A stretch of 64,000 nucleotides of DNA, from assembly GCF_016725325.1 (NCBI RefSeq), contig NZ_CP068083.1, positions 806,001 through 870,000 of the forward strand. Direction: 5' to 3'. The first letter of the stretch is position 1. Every line of letters begins with the position of its first letter. The position numbers and the translations under genes are program-made. This DNA comes from Sphingobacterium spiritivorum. GTDB lineage: Bacteria; Bacteroidota; Bacteroidia; Sphingobacteriales; Sphingobacteriaceae. Under the pieces are notes generated by a model. That model made no database searches, was not told where the DNA came from, and was given only the letters and a program-made list of their open reading frames with translations. Below, piece by piece: positions 1 through 9,233 of this stretch.

Positions 1-246
1 AACAAATCCCTATATAAATATTTTGTGTGCTCCGAAGAAGTCTGACAATCGCCCTGCTAATAATAAAAAGCTACCAAACAGAATGATATATGCATTAGAA
101 GTCCATTGCAATTTAGTTTGTGTATACCTTAGATCAGCTTGTATCCGGCAATCCTACCCCAATAATAGAAGGATCTATCATTACCAAAAACTCCGCTGCA
201 CACAATAGGAAAAGTGCTGTCCAATCGTTTGCTGTAAGGTGTCGAT
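1..246 (-). pseudogene. Broken MFS drug transporter, N-terminal fragment
   Basis: Reading the minus strand from about 246 gives the typical start of a DHA2/EmrB-type major facilitator: ANDWTALFLLCAAEFLVMID, then PSIIGVGLPD. The frame is lost near 141-146. It resumes in another frame as KLQWTSNAYIILFGSFLLLA, then GRLSDFFGAHKIFI, which is TM2 and the conserved loop of the family. A 2-base deletion (or 1-base insertion) would restore one frame. An in-frame TAG follows at 10-12, and similarity (GFV) seems to continue past it out of the window. No start codon is visible upstream. The gene lies just behind the tolC-like gene on the same strand, so it may have been the last gene of the efflux operon. 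The family call rests on motif recognition. Confidence 0.72.
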
Positions 247-350
247 TGTTTTGTTTAATACGTATTTTTCTTTAACCTTTCAATTCATTTATTATTGCAG
301 AATACATTTACCCTGTGTAAAATTTTACTACGCTATAAGTTTTATCACCC

Positions 351-1700
351 TTATAGACTTAGCAATCCCAACGCATGTTGTAGCTCCGTATACAATATAC
401 GCAGATTATAGACGGCCTGCAGATAATTAATTTTAGCCTGTGTGAGTGCAAGCTCAGCATCTGTCAGTTCCAGGCGGGATCCTAACCCGTTTTTAAAACG
501 GTCTTCCGTCATCTGATGGTTTAATCCGGCTGACTGTACCGTTGTTACCTGAATTTCTAACTGAGAAGAGGCTTCTTTCCATTTACTAATAATACTTGCA
601 AGTGTAGTTTTCACCTCGTCCTTCAAGTCATTGAGCCGTATCTGTTCCTGTTGAGCCAGTATTCGGGCCTGACTGATTCTGGATTTACTACGACCTCCGT
701 TAAAAATTGGCACAGTCAATTGTAATCCCAGGAAAGAAGTTCTGGGCCATGCATAATTCTTAAATTTCAGATTATCCGACTGTGCCTGTACCTGATATTG
801 TCCGGTCACTGCGAGTTTGGGCAGTAATTCGGCTTTGGTAACTGATAGTTTCTGCTCTTGCAGATCTATGGCAAGTTGCTGCACATTCAGATCATTTCGG
901 TTGGTTTGGGCAATATCTAATGCTTCGCTGACAGTCAGAAACTTCGTTTCGTTTTCCTTCACATTTGATTCCAATTCATCAGTCAGCTCCAGTTCCAGTA
1001 GTTCATCCAGACCGATCAGTCTTTTAAGTTCCATGCCAGAGACTTCAATATTGTTTTTAAGGTATGAAACTGAAGATCTTAGGTTTTCTACGGCTATAAA
1101 ACTACGTAGCGTATCTGACTTCAGACCTCTGCCCTGTGCCAGCAATACACGAGAATCTTTCAGTGCTTTCACATTGCGTTCATGGCTTTGTTCCAAAAGA
1201 ATGAGCTGACGCTCCATCATCAATATATCCAAGTAACGTCTCGAAACTCCAAGTGCAACCCGGCTCATTATATCCTCAGTCTTTTCCGACTGAATCTTTT
1301 CATTGATTACCGATGCTTTGATCAATCTGTGTGAAGCCGGATCCAGAATAGGCTGGTAGAGAGATACAAATCCGTTAAAAGTATTTTTTCCTCCCACAGC
1401 AACATCCTGTACAGATTTACTTGTTCCGGCAAATGAACCTGGAAGAAAGATATTCTGACGGTCAAAATAGTATGAATAGGCTACTCCTGCTGAAATCTCG
1501 GGCATCATCCGCCCTTTATTTTCCTGTATTTGTTCCGTGACGTTCTTCTCTTCCAGTAGCTGCACCTGTAGTATTTTATTTCCCTCTCTTGCCATCGTCA
1601 GAGCTTCCTGAAGAGACAGCGCTTTTTTCTGAGCAAGTAAGGGTATGCTGCCTGTGAGTAGCAATAGCGTCATTATAAGTATATTTGATATTTTTTTCAT
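351..1700 (-). CDS. TolC-family outer membrane efflux channel
   Basis: Outer membrane factor of an RND tripartite pump, forming the outer membrane channel and periplasmic tunnel. The protein starts with a signal peptide (MKKISNILIMTLLLLTGSIP, then LLAQKK). I chose the ATG at 1700 because a longer reading from 1763 would put 21 polar residues in front of that signal. About 449 residues remain, the usual size. The mature part has two repeats of long amphipathic helices with OEP-type sequence (ALTMAREGN near the N-terminus, EALDIAQTNRNDL in the second half), and the C-terminal section ends NLRILYTELQHALGLLSL. It is the third gene of a minus-strand operon after the adaptor and pump. The 108-base gap to the pump gene has no clear promoter. 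The substrate is unknown. Confidence 0.93.
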   Translation of the reverse strand: MKKISNILIMTLLLLTGSIPLLAQKKALSLQEALTMAREGNKILQVQLLEEKNVTEQIQENKGRMMPEISAGVAYSYYFDRQNIFLPGSFAGTSKSVQDVAVGGKNTFNGFVSLYQPILDPASHRLIKASVINEKIQSEKTEDIMSRVALGVSRRYLDILMMERQLILLEQSHERNVKALKDSRVLLAQGRGLKSDTLRSFIAVENLRSSVSYLKNNIEVSGMELKRLIGLDELLELELTDELESNVKENETKFLTVSEALDIAQTNRNDLNVQQLAIDLQEQKLSVTKAELLPKLAVTGQYQVQAQSDNLKFKNYAWPRTSFLGLQLTVPIFNGGRSKSRISQARILAQQEQIRLNDLKDEVKTTLASIISKWKEASSQLEIQVTTVQSAGLNHQMTEDRFKNGLGSRLELTDAELALTQAKINYLQAVYNLRILYTELQHALGLLSL

Positions 1701-1808
1701 GGTGAGAATATTTATTATCATAATGGGTTCGCCGATTATTTTGTAAAATCTTATGTTTACCATCCCTCATAATCGAATGACGGATCAGCTGTGGATAATT
1801 TGGCAATT

Positions 1809-4800
1809 TTATACATTGTTATTATCAACAATTGCCATTTCAGTTTCATCCAGTTCTATTACTTCTTTTCTGCGTCTATTACTGGATAAATAAGAATATA
1901 CTGCCGGAATAATAAATAAGGTAAGTATGCCTGAAAATACAAGTCCGCCTGCGATAACAATACCCAGAGACTGACGGCTGTTAGCTGTTAGTGCGATAGG
2001 TAATGCGCCGAATATCATGGCCAGGGAAGTCATCAGAATAGGACGAAACCGCTGTTCAGCGGCTTGTATTGCTGCCTCATATTTGGACAATCCTGTATCT
2101 TTGAGATGATTGGCAAATTCCACAATCAGAATTCCGTTTTTGGTAATGAGTCCGACAAGCGTAATGATTCCAATCTGACTGAATACATTAAGGCTATGAC
2201 CGAACCAATGGAGGCTGAGGACAGCGCCTGTCACCGCCATCGGTACGGTAAGCATAATGGTCAGCGGATCACGCAGACTCTCAAATTGTGCGGCCAGAAT
2301 CATGTAGATAATTACCAGAGCGAGAATTAGTGTGAAAGCTATATTACCCTGACTTTCTCTATAATCACGAGACTGGCCGGCTAATGACGTTTTGAAGTTT
2401 TCGCCCAACACCTCGGTTTTAATACGTTCCATTTCTTCAATTCCTTCAGCAAGGCTCACACCCGGAACGGGAGCTGCTGATACCGTGGCAGAGGTAAACT
2501 GATCATAGCGGTATATAGCTGCCGGGCTTACGGCTTCCTCGGTAGTAATGAGGCTGTTCAACGGGATGAGTTGTCCTGTATTGGAGCGCACATGAATGGA
2601 ATTGAGATCTGTGATATCATTCCGCATTTCGCGTTTTATCTGTCCGATAACTTCATATTGTCTGTCGTTGCGCAGGAAATATGCGTAGCGCAATCCTGAG
2701 AGTGATAGCTGCAAAGTACGAACTACTTCTTCTATCGAAACACCCATCAGGGCTGCTTTTTGCCTGTCAACGTTTATTTTTATTTCGGGTTTGTTTATTT
2801 TCAAATCAGCATCGGCAAACATCAGTTTTTTACTCTGACGTACAGCATTCAGAAACTTAGGAAGTACAGCAGTAAGAGTGTCTAAATCCTGAGCCTGTAA
2901 TACAAACTGTACAGGCATACCTCCACCGAACCGCGTTCCAATAGTGGGGGGCAGGTATGGAAATAATAAAAATCCCCTAAAATTACCTGAAGCTGCTTCA
3001 TATTGATTATACAAATCCTGTATGCTGGCTTTCCTTTCTTTCGGATCCTTTAGGAAGATACTCTGCGAAGCTATATTGACAGGAGCTGGAGCTGGGATGA
3101 AAGAGATGGCTACCATAGAGTAAGTCTGATATAAGCCATCGGTAGAATCGTTTACGTATTTGCCTACTTCTATCATATGTTTTTTCATATAATCGAAAGA
3201 GGCACCTTCTGGAGCGATAGCAATAAGGTTCATATTAGAGCGGTCTTCTATTGGTGCAAGTTCAGAAGGTAGTTTTTTACCGACAAAATAGATAAGTCCC
3301 GTAGTGAGAATAAGAAATATCCATGCCATCCAGCGAACCCGCATAAAAACAGTCAGCAATCGGGCATATCCATTGTTCATACTTACAAAGAAGGGTTCTG
3401 TTATGCGATAAAACCATCCTGGTCCTTCTTTCTTTTTCAAAAAATAAGCACTCAGCATAGGCGTCAGGGTAAGGGCCACAAATGCTGATACCAGCACTGA
3501 ACCAGATACAACGATGGCAAATTCTTTAAAGAGCTGCCCACTGATACCTCCCATGAAGACGATAGGTAAGAATACAGCTGCCAATGTAATAGTGGTGGAG
3601 ATTACAGCGAAATAAATTTCTTTGGAGCCTTTAAAAGCGGCCTGTACGGGAGGCATCCCTTCTTCTATTTTTTTATAAATATTTTCGAGAACCACAATGG
3701 CATCATCCACTACCAGCCCTATAGCAAGCACAAGTCCCAGAAGAGTCAGAACATTTATAGAGAAGCCTGAAATATACATAATGAAAAATGCAGATAAAAT
3801 AGATACCGGAATGGCAATAACCGGAATGATAGTCGAACGCCAGTCGCGGAGAAACAGGAAAATAATGATGACCACCAGACCAAAGGCAATAAAAAGGGTC
3901 TCTTCAACTTCTTTGATCGATTCGCGGACAGAACGTGTAAAATCAAACCCGACAACCAGACGATAATCCTCTGGAATATCTTTTCGTAGTTGCTCAAGCC
4001 GTTTGAAAAACTCATCTACCACCTCGAGGGCATTCGCCCCCCGTTGTATCTGTATAGCTACACCGACACCGACCCGGTTGAGGTTATCCGTTTCATTTAT
4101 AATGGCGTTACGCTCATTCATTTCTCCTAATTCGGCCGACCCTACATCTTTCAGACGTATGACTGTGTTTCCGGTTTGTTGTACGATCATATCTTGAAAA
4201 TCACTTACAGTTGTCAGTCTGCCCAGTGTTCTTATACTGAGTTCACTATTGCTTCCTTCTACGCGTCCTGACGGTACATCTATATTTTCCCTAAGCAGTG
4301 CCTGTCGGATATCTTCCGGAGTTAGCTTATGAGCTGCCAGTTTAATCGGGTCAAAGCGTAGCCGCATGGCATATTTATGTTCTCCTACAATGGCTACGTT
4401 GTTGATGCCTGGAATGGATTGTACGCGGTCTTTGATAACAGTAGAAGCAATATGGCTTACTTCTTTTATATCTTTGGTATCACTTTCTACTTCGAGAAAG
4501 GCTACAAGGTTATCGGGTGAGGATGCTTTCTGTACAATGGGAGGGTCTACATCAGCCGGAAGCTGTTTCCGAGCTTTGGATACTTTATCTCTGACATCGT
4601 TCAGTGCATCTTCTATATCTATTTCACGGTTAAACTCTATTGAAATAACACTTACCTGTTCTCTGGATTCAGAGGAAATGGTACGTATTCCGTTTGCTTC
4701 GGCAATGGATTCTTCCATAGGACGGGTCAGTTTGGAAGCAATCACGTCGGGACTTGCTCCGGGATAAAAAGTGACAACGGAGATGACGGGCGGTTCTGTG

Positions 4801-4916
4801 AGAGGGAATTCCCGAATCCCTAATTGTTTCCATCCAACAATACCTAAAATGACAATAAGAAGGGAAAATACACCAGCTAAAACCGGTTTTTTTATGCTTA
4901 AAGATGCTATACTCAT
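1809..4916 (-). CDS. RND efflux pump, HAE1 (AcrB/MexB-like) family
   Basis: Inner membrane proton-driven pump that exports hydrophobic compounds through the TolC partner. At 1035 residues it has the standard AcrB length and order: TM1 near residues 11-30, a first periplasmic porter domain, a TM2-TM6 block, a second porter domain, and the last TMs near 860-1010. TM4 carries the paired aspartates of proton relay in GLVLAIGLVVDDAIVVLENI (about residue 400). The N-terminus (SIKKPVLAGVFSLLIVILGI) and the GxSGQLFKEF stretch are typical of HAE1 members. The adaptor gene stops 21 bases upstream, so the two are co-transcribed. The ATG at 4916 puts the first membrane helix at the right distance. Sequence alone does not show whether the substrates are drugs, dyes or lipids. 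Confidence 0.96.
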   Translation of the reverse strand: MSIASLSIKKPVLAGVFSLLIVILGIVGWKQLGIREFPLTEPPVISVVTFYPGASPDVIASKLTRPMEESIAEANGIRTISSESREQVSVISIEFNREIDIEDALNDVRDKVSKARKQLPADVDPPIVQKASSPDNLVAFLEVESDTKDIKEVSHIASTVIKDRVQSIPGINNVAIVGEHKYAMRLRFDPIKLAAHKLTPEDIRQALLRENIDVPSGRVEGSNSELSIRTLGRLTTVSDFQDMIVQQTGNTVIRLKDVGSAELGEMNERNAIINETDNLNRVGVGVAIQIQRGANALEVVDEFFKRLEQLRKDIPEDYRLVVGFDFTRSVRESIKEVEETLFIAFGLVVIIIFLFLRDWRSTIIPVIAIPVSILSAFFIMYISGFSINVLTLLGLVLAIGLVVDDAIVVLENIYKKIEEGMPPVQAAFKGSKEIYFAVISTTITLAAVFLPIVFMGGISGQLFKEFAIVVSGSVLVSAFVALTLTPMLSAYFLKKKEGPGWFYRITEPFFVSMNNGYARLLTVFMRVRWMAWIFLILTTGLIYFVGKKLPSELAPIEDRSNMNLIAIAPEGASFDYMKKHMIEVGKYVNDSTDGLYQTYSMVAISFIPAPAPVNIASQSIFLKDPKERKASIQDLYNQYEAASGNFRGFLLFPYLPPTIGTRFGGGMPVQFVLQAQDLDTLTAVLPKFLNAVRQSKKLMFADADLKINKPEIKINVDRQKAALMGVSIEEVVRTLQLSLSGLRYAYFLRNDRQYEVIGQIKREMRNDITDLNSIHVRSNTGQLIPLNSLITTEEAVSPAAIYRYDQFTSATVSAAPVPGVSLAEGIEEMERIKTEVLGENFKTSLAGQSRDYRESQGNIAFTLILALVIIYMILAAQFESLRDPLTIMLTVPMAVTGAVLSLHWFGHSLNVFSQIGIITLVGLITKNGILIVEFANHLKDTGLSKYEAAIQAAEQRFRPILMTSLAMIFGALPIALTANSRQSLGIVIAGGLVFSGILTLFIIPAVYSYLSSNRRRKEVIELDETEMAIVDNNNV

Positions 4917-4937
4917 GATGTTGCAAATTGAGATGGG

Positions 4938-5999
4938 TTATTTTTTTACGACAGCCTGTACCGGTGTACCATCAGCGACACGTAGCATATTGGAGACCAC
5001 AACGCTGTCACCGGATTGTATGCCAGAGGTAATAATGGCTTCTGCTTCAGTTCTGTTGCTTACAAGTACGGGGACCGGTTTGGCTACACCACCCTTTATT
5101 ACAAATGCATTATATCCTTTCTCTCCGGGCATCAATGCCTCAGTAGGAATCATGACACCTGTCTTACCCTTTTGTTCAGTACTAAAATATACCCTGACGG
5201 ATTGTCCTGCACGGAATTTCTCCCCGTTATTACGGATAATAGCCTGTACCTGCAGGCTTCTACCTTCTGCATCCAGTTCCGGTTCGGTAGCAGTAATACT
5301 GGCATTGTATTGCTCTTCCGACAATCCCGTACTGAATTGAATAGCTGTTCCTGTTTTTATCAATGGCAGATATCTTTCAGGGAGTCTAAAATTTATCTTC
5401 AGGTTGCTTTGGTCCTGTAGATCTACCAAAAGTGTCCCTGGTGATACGTAGGCTCCTAAATGTACTTTAGTAATACCCACTTTACCAGAAAATGGCGCAC
5501 AGATCACGGTTTTTGCCAATTCTGTGCGCAGATATTCCTGTTGTGCTTCAAGTGAACTAAGTCGCATCAGCGCTTCGTCGTATTCCTGTTGTTTTACAGT
5601 TTCTGTCTTCAGAAGATTGGTCATCCGGTCTTTAGTTAGCCGGGCGAATTTGAGCTCTGCATCTACCTTTCTGATTTGCGATCTGATATCAGAGTCATTG
5701 AGTGTATAAAGCACCGCTCCCTGACTGACATAGCTACCGTCTTTAAAGGCTACTTTGGTTATCTTTTGTGCAGTTTCACTTACAACTGCAATCTCGCGAT
5801 AAGGCATCAGGGTACCAACAAAGATTTCCTGCTGATCGAGTTCCTGCTCCTGTGCAACAATTACGTCTACAGGCAACTTGCCTGCAGCAGCCGGAGCAGC
5901 AGCTTCTTCTTTTTTAGGTTTGCTTTCACATGCCGTGAACAGAATGCTTAACAGGGAAACTAATATTCCTAATTTGTGTGTACTGTATTTGTAAAACAT
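4938..5999 (-). CDS. RND efflux periplasmic adaptor (membrane fusion) lipoprotein
   Basis: HlyD/AcrA-type adaptor that joins the RND pump to the outer membrane channel. The first 24 residues form a lipoprotein signal with lipobox LFTAC, so it is probably anchored to the inner membrane by the cysteine at residue 24. Next come a first half-lipoyl strand region (VDVIVAQEQELDQQEIFVGT), a helical hairpin with LTKDRMTNLLKTETVKQQEY, the second lipoyl half (VICAPFSGKVGITKVHLGAY), then beta-barrel and membrane-proximal domains. The length of 353 residues is normal. It is the first gene of the operon with the pump and TolC genes. A -7 box (CAAATCTA on the plus strand, 6042-6049) gives a likely start of transcription 38 bases before the ATG. 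Confidence 0.94.
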   Translation of the reverse strand: MFYKYSTHKLGILVSLLSILFTACESKPKKEEAAAPAAAGKLPVDVIVAQEQELDQQEIFVGTLMPYREIAVVSETAQKITKVAFKDGSYVSQGAVLYTLNDSDIRSQIRKVDAELKFARLTKDRMTNLLKTETVKQQEYDEALMRLSSLEAQQEYLRTELAKTVICAPFSGKVGITKVHLGAYVSPGTLLVDLQDQSNLKINFRLPERYLPLIKTGTAIQFSTGLSEEQYNASITATEPELDAEGRSLQVQAIIRNNGEKFRAGQSVRVYFSTEQKGKTGVMIPTEALMPGEKGYNAFVIKGGVAKPVPVLVSNRTEAEAIITSGIQSGDSVVVSNMLRVADGTPVQAVVKK

Positions 6000-6041
6000 T
6001 ATTTTGTTTTTAAGTTACGAAACAAACAATTGACTCAGTGA

Positions 6042-6049
6042 CAAATCTA
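6042..6049 (-). promoter_or_regulatory. Candidate -7 box of the RND operon
   Basis: The minus strand reads TAGATTTG, a match to the Bacteroidota -7 consensus TAnnTTTG. Taking the box as -11 to -4 puts the start near 6038, 38 bases before the adaptor ATG. No clear -33 TTTG is seen at the usual distance. The rest of the 236-base gap (6000-6235) is AT-rich and serves two divergent genes. Confidence 0.5.
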
Positions 6050-6210
6050 CATGCGTTTACATTTAATTTTTTTACACAATTAAAGCTATCTGTTGTAAAA
6101 TTTATTCACGGAAGAGCAACTTCCAGTAAAAAATTGATAGATAAAGTGAGGATAGTTAACGCTTTTTAATAGCTTACGGATTCCCGTAAAAAAAGCCGGA
6201 TCAAGGATTG

Positions 6211-6218
6211 TAGGTTTG
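6211..6218 (+). promoter_or_regulatory. Candidate -7 box of the DUF262 gene
   Basis: TAGGTTTG matches TAnnTTTG. The inferred transcription start is near 6222, 14 bases before the ATG at 6236. No convincing -33 element was found. Confidence 0.45.
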
Positions 6219-6235
6219 TTGAAAATAAAAATAAT

Positions 6236-7978
6236 ATGAGTTATTACCCTCCTATCTCAATAAAACAAGCAATCGATAAGATTGATTATAATCAGTATTT
6301 ACTGCCCGCTATTCAAAGAGAATTTGTTTGGAATCCCAGACAGATAGAATTGCTCTTTGATAGTCTAATGAGGAACTATCCGATTGGCTCATTGCTTATG
6401 TGGAAAGTACAAGGCGAAAACAAAACTGATCACAGATATTACAGTATCTTAAAAACATATCGGGAAAAATATAATACACATTGTGATGAGGTAAACACTT
6501 CTTCTATTCCTGACTTTGAGGCTGTTCTTGACGGACAACAGAGATTAACGGCTCTTTACATTGGCCTGAAAGGCTCTTATGCATACAAAAAGAAAAATTT
6601 TGCGTGGAAGGATAATGAACATTCTCTTCCTACAAGAAAACTGTATTTATGTCTTAACGAACATTCTGTTGAGGATGATGACAATGAGGATGGTGCAGTA
6701 TATGATTTTCGATTTTTGACAAAAGAAGAATTGCAGAACTCGGATAAAATATGGTTTGAAACAGGGAAGATATTGTCTCTTAACGGAATTTATGAACTTA
6801 ACCAATTTTTAAAGGAAAAAGAGTGGGATACCAATGAATATATTATCAACACACTCTCGAAGCTATTGGATGTAATCCATGTAAAGACTTTAATCAATTA
6901 TTATCTAGAACTGGAACAGGACTATGACAAAGCTTTAAATATCTTTATCCGGATAAATAGTGGTGGAGAGAAATTATCATATTCAGATTTAATCATGTCT
7001 ACCATAATCTCAGGATGGACCTCTCAAACAGTTTCAGCCCGGGATGAATTTAATAATCTGATAGATGAAGTATGGGATTCTACGGAAATCTTAATTGATA
7101 AGGATATTATTATCCGTGCATATCTTTTGATTTTTAGCGATGATATTAAATTCAGAGTGACGAATTTCTCAATAGAAAATGCAAGAGAATTCAAAGAAAA
7201 TTGGATAGAAATAAGAGCTGCTATTGTAGAAGCTATAGAACTCGTAAAAGATTTTGGGTATGCAGAAAGAACACTAACTTCAAAAAATGCTTTATTACCA
7301 ATTATTCATTATCTGTTTATCAGCAACCGTACCAAACAATTTATTTCAAAGGTCGTCTACAAGGAAGACCGGGAGCTTATAAAACGTTGGTTTCATACTG
7401 TATTATTAAAGCGCATTTTTGGTGGTCAGGCGGATACCGTTCTAAAACAGATCAGAGATGTTATCAAAGAAGAAGTTAATAATGGAACACAAATTTTTCC
7501 GGCTCAGGCTATTGCCAAAAAGTTGGCTAAGACAAGAAAGTCAATTACAATGGATGATGAAGCTATTGAAAATTTATTGTACACCGCATATGAAGACAGA
7601 TATGCTTTCCCGATACTTGCCTTGCTTTACCCTCATTTAGATTATAAGAATAATGACTTCCATAAAGATCATATCTTTCCAAAAAGTCAGTTTTTATCTA
7701 AAAATCTAAAGAAACATCAGATCGATCTGACACAGGAAAATGCTCATTACTATACAGATAACTGGTGTTATAATGGAATTGTAAACCTGCAGATGCTTGA
7801 CGGGAATGAAAATAAATCCAAAAGCAGTAAAACATTTCAAGAATGGGCAAGTACAAATGAGATCAATTATGAAAAACAAATTTTGCCAAAGATCACTGAT
7901 TTCAAACAGTTTGTTGAATTTGTTGATAAAAGGTGGGATCTTTTGAAATCCAGACTTGAAAAGGAATTAAAATTTTAA
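6236..7978 (+). CDS. DUF262 and HNH (GmrSD-like) protein
   Basis: Stand-alone protein of 580 residues combining a DUF262 (ParB/sulfiredoxin-like) N-terminal domain and a C-terminal DUF1524-type HNH region, the arrangement of GmrSD type IV restriction enzymes that attack modified phage DNA. Visible motifs: LPAIQREFVWNPRQIELLFD near residue 23, NYPIGSLLMWK near 45, and the diagnostic VLDGQQRLTALYIGLKG near residue 97 (NTP-binding DGQQR). Near residue 477 is HKDHIFPKSQF, the HNH core, followed by a W-C-Y-N-G-I-V-N-L segment and a K-rich SKSSKTF that fit DUF1524. No methylase or other restriction subunit is adjacent. It sits in an AT-rich stretch between core genes. A defence role is inferred from the family. 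Many DUF262 proteins remain untested. Confidence 0.85.
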   Translation: MSYYPPISIKQAIDKIDYNQYLLPAIQREFVWNPRQIELLFDSLMRNYPIGSLLMWKVQGENKTDHRYYSILKTYREKYNTHCDEVNTSSIPDFEAVLDGQQRLTALYIGLKGSYAYKKKNFAWKDNEHSLPTRKLYLCLNEHSVEDDDNEDGAVYDFRFLTKEELQNSDKIWFETGKILSLNGIYELNQFLKEKEWDTNEYIINTLSKLLDVIHVKTLINYYLELEQDYDKALNIFIRINSGGEKLSYSDLIMSTIISGWTSQTVSARDEFNNLIDEVWDSTEILIDKDIIIRAYLLIFSDDIKFRVTNFSIENAREFKENWIEIRAAIVEAIELVKDFGYAERTLTSKNALLPIIHYLFISNRTKQFISKVVYKEDRELIKRWFHTVLLKRIFGGQADTVLKQIRDVIKEEVNNGTQIFPAQAIAKKLAKTRKSITMDDEAIENLLYTAYEDRYAFPILALLYPHLDYKNNDFHKDHIFPKSQFLSKNLKKHQIDLTQENAHYYTDNWCYNGIVNLQMLDGNENKSKSSKTFQEWASTNEINYEKQILPKITDFKQFVEFVDKRWDLLKSRLEKELKF

Positions 7979-8037
7979 GATTGGATCACTAAAAGAATCC
8001 TTTGGTCAGAATAGTTGAAGCTACAATTATCAACGCT

Positions 8038-8076
8038 CCGCAAAAAAGCATCTTTTAAACGGATGTTTTTTTGCGG
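8038..8076. terminator. Hairpin downstream of the DUF262 gene
   Basis: The 15-base arms 8038-8052 (CCGCAAAAAAGCATC) and 8062-8076 pair fully with one G-T wobble around a 9-base loop. It lies 60 bases after the DUF262 stop. No T-run follows on either side, so a terminator role is uncertain; the stem itself holds the A/T tracts. The rest of 7979-8213 shows nothing recognisable. Confidence 0.45.
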
Positions 8077-8213
8077 TGCTTGAGGTATATTCATTTTTGC
8101 TGAGTATAAAAATTTATAAATTAAATGTTATTAATATTACTTGGTAAAGGGTCATTGAGCCCTATGTTTCTATCGAACAAATATTTATAAAAGAAATATG
8201 CTATACAACTTTT

Positions 8214-8873
8214 TTATCCAATCATTTTAAAAAATTCGTTTTTGGTTTGCTCGTTTTCAAATACTCCTCCGTATTCAATGGTGGTGGTTTTGCTGGTTTT
8301 GTCCTTCACTCCACGGGTGGATACGCAAAGATGTTCCGCTTCTACCACTACGATTACGTCATTGGTATCTAATGCTTTTTGTAATTCTTTAAAAATCTGG
8401 ATATTCATTCGTTCCTGCACTTGCGGGCGATGTGCATAATAATCAACGATACGGTTTATCTTTGAAAGACCGATTACTTTGCCACTTGAAATATATCCCA
8501 CGTGTGCTTTCCCAATAATGGGAAGAAAATGATGTTCGCAGGTCGAAGTAAAAGAAATATCCTTTTCCACAAGCATTTTGTTGTATTGATACTTGTTATC
8601 GAAGACAGACAACTTGGGTTTTTTAGTCGGATTAAGCCCGTAAAACAATTCTTTTACATACATTTTGGCTACACGATATGGCGTACCGCACAGGCTGTCG
8701 TCGTTAATGTCCAAACCTAATTCTTCCATAATACATTGGAAATGATGTTGAATATTTTTTATTTTTTCATCATCTGATTTTTCAAAAGCATCAGGACGCA
8801 AAGGTGTTTCAATAGAAGTCATCACGTGTAAATCCCCTTCTGTTTCGTATTTTTCTAATAAGCTATTTTCCAT
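8214..8873 (-). CDS. folE: GTP cyclohydrolase I (zinc-dependent type IA)
   Basis: Converts GTP to 7,8-dihydroneopterin triphosphate, the first step toward folate, pterins and queuosine. The sequence has the family core: SLCGTPYRVAKMYVKELFYG, SFTSTCEHHFLPIIGKAHVG with the Cys and His zinc ligands, SKINRIVDYYAHRPQVQERM, and EHLCVSTRGVKDKTSKT with the second zinc cysteine. It is thus the zinc enzyme, not the metal-flexible FolE2. I place the start at 8873 (MENSLLEKYE). A longer reading from 8900 would overlap the end of yidD. It lies next to yidD and two small genes in what looks like a zinc-responsive cluster, so it may be a second, condition-specific copy. That can only be judged from the whole genome. 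Confidence 0.93.
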   Translation of the reverse strand: MENSLLEKYETEGDLHVMTSIETPLRPDAFEKSDDEKIKNIQHHFQCIMEELGLDINDDSLCGTPYRVAKMYVKELFYGLNPTKKPKLSVFDNKYQYNKMLVEKDISFTSTCEHHFLPIIGKAHVGYISSGKVIGLSKINRIVDYYAHRPQVQERMNIQIFKELQKALDTNDVIVVVEAEHLCVSTRGVKDKTSKTTTIEYGGVFENEQTKNEFFKMIG

Positions 8874-8877
8874 TTCA

Positions 8878-9096
8878 TTATTTTTTAGGCACAGGGTCAT
8901 AACCTTGATTACCCCAAGGATGACACCTGATTATTCTTTTTATTCCTAATCCTATTCCTTTTGATACACCCCATTCTGAAATAGCTTCTTTAGTATATGG
9001 TGAGCAAGTGGGCGTGTGCCGGCAGTTATTCCCTAACATTGGAGAAATGAAGAGTTGATATAGCCTTATCGGAAATATGAATGTTTTTTTTAGCAT
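8878..9096 (-). CDS. yidD: YidD-like membrane protein insertion efficiency factor
   Basis: Small 72-residue protein of the YidD (DUF37) family, thought to assist YidC-dependent membrane protein insertion. The family signature is clear: [20 protein letters not shown] followed by PYTKEAI, and a C-terminal [19 protein letters not shown]. The three conserved cysteines (CRHTPTC and RCHP) are present. An N-terminal amphipathic segment ([12 protein letters not shown]) could lie along the membrane. Here it is not beside rnpA/yidC, its common location, but directly ahead of folE (4-base gap with the chosen folE start). This suggests a secondary copy recruited into the cluster. Confidence 0.9.
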   Translation of the reverse strand: MLKKTFIFPIRLYQLFISPMLGNNCRHTPTCSPYTKEAISEWGVSKGIGLGIKRIIRCHPWGNQGYDPVPKK

Positions 9097-9233
9097 TTTT
9101 ATCTCTTGTCATCTATTCCATACTATTATTTTATAAAATATTGACAAATAGATTTCACGATTTATTATAAGCCTAATTTTTCATCTTACCTAATAATGAA
9201 GTAGCGATTCTATTTGTCAATTTTGAGTTTCTT

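Noticed and set aside
23..430. Short plus-strand frames at the left edge
   Set aside because: They are antisense to the MFS remnant or span its upstream gap, and their translations have no protein-like character.
817..1209. A 130-codon plus-strand frame rich in serine inside the tolC-like gene
   Set aside because: It is the reverse reading of helical coding sequence. The opposite strand has an obvious TolC family protein.
4771..5340. A 189-codon plus-strand frame across the RND pump and adaptor genes
   Set aside because: It spans the junction of two clear minus-strand genes and shows no domain.
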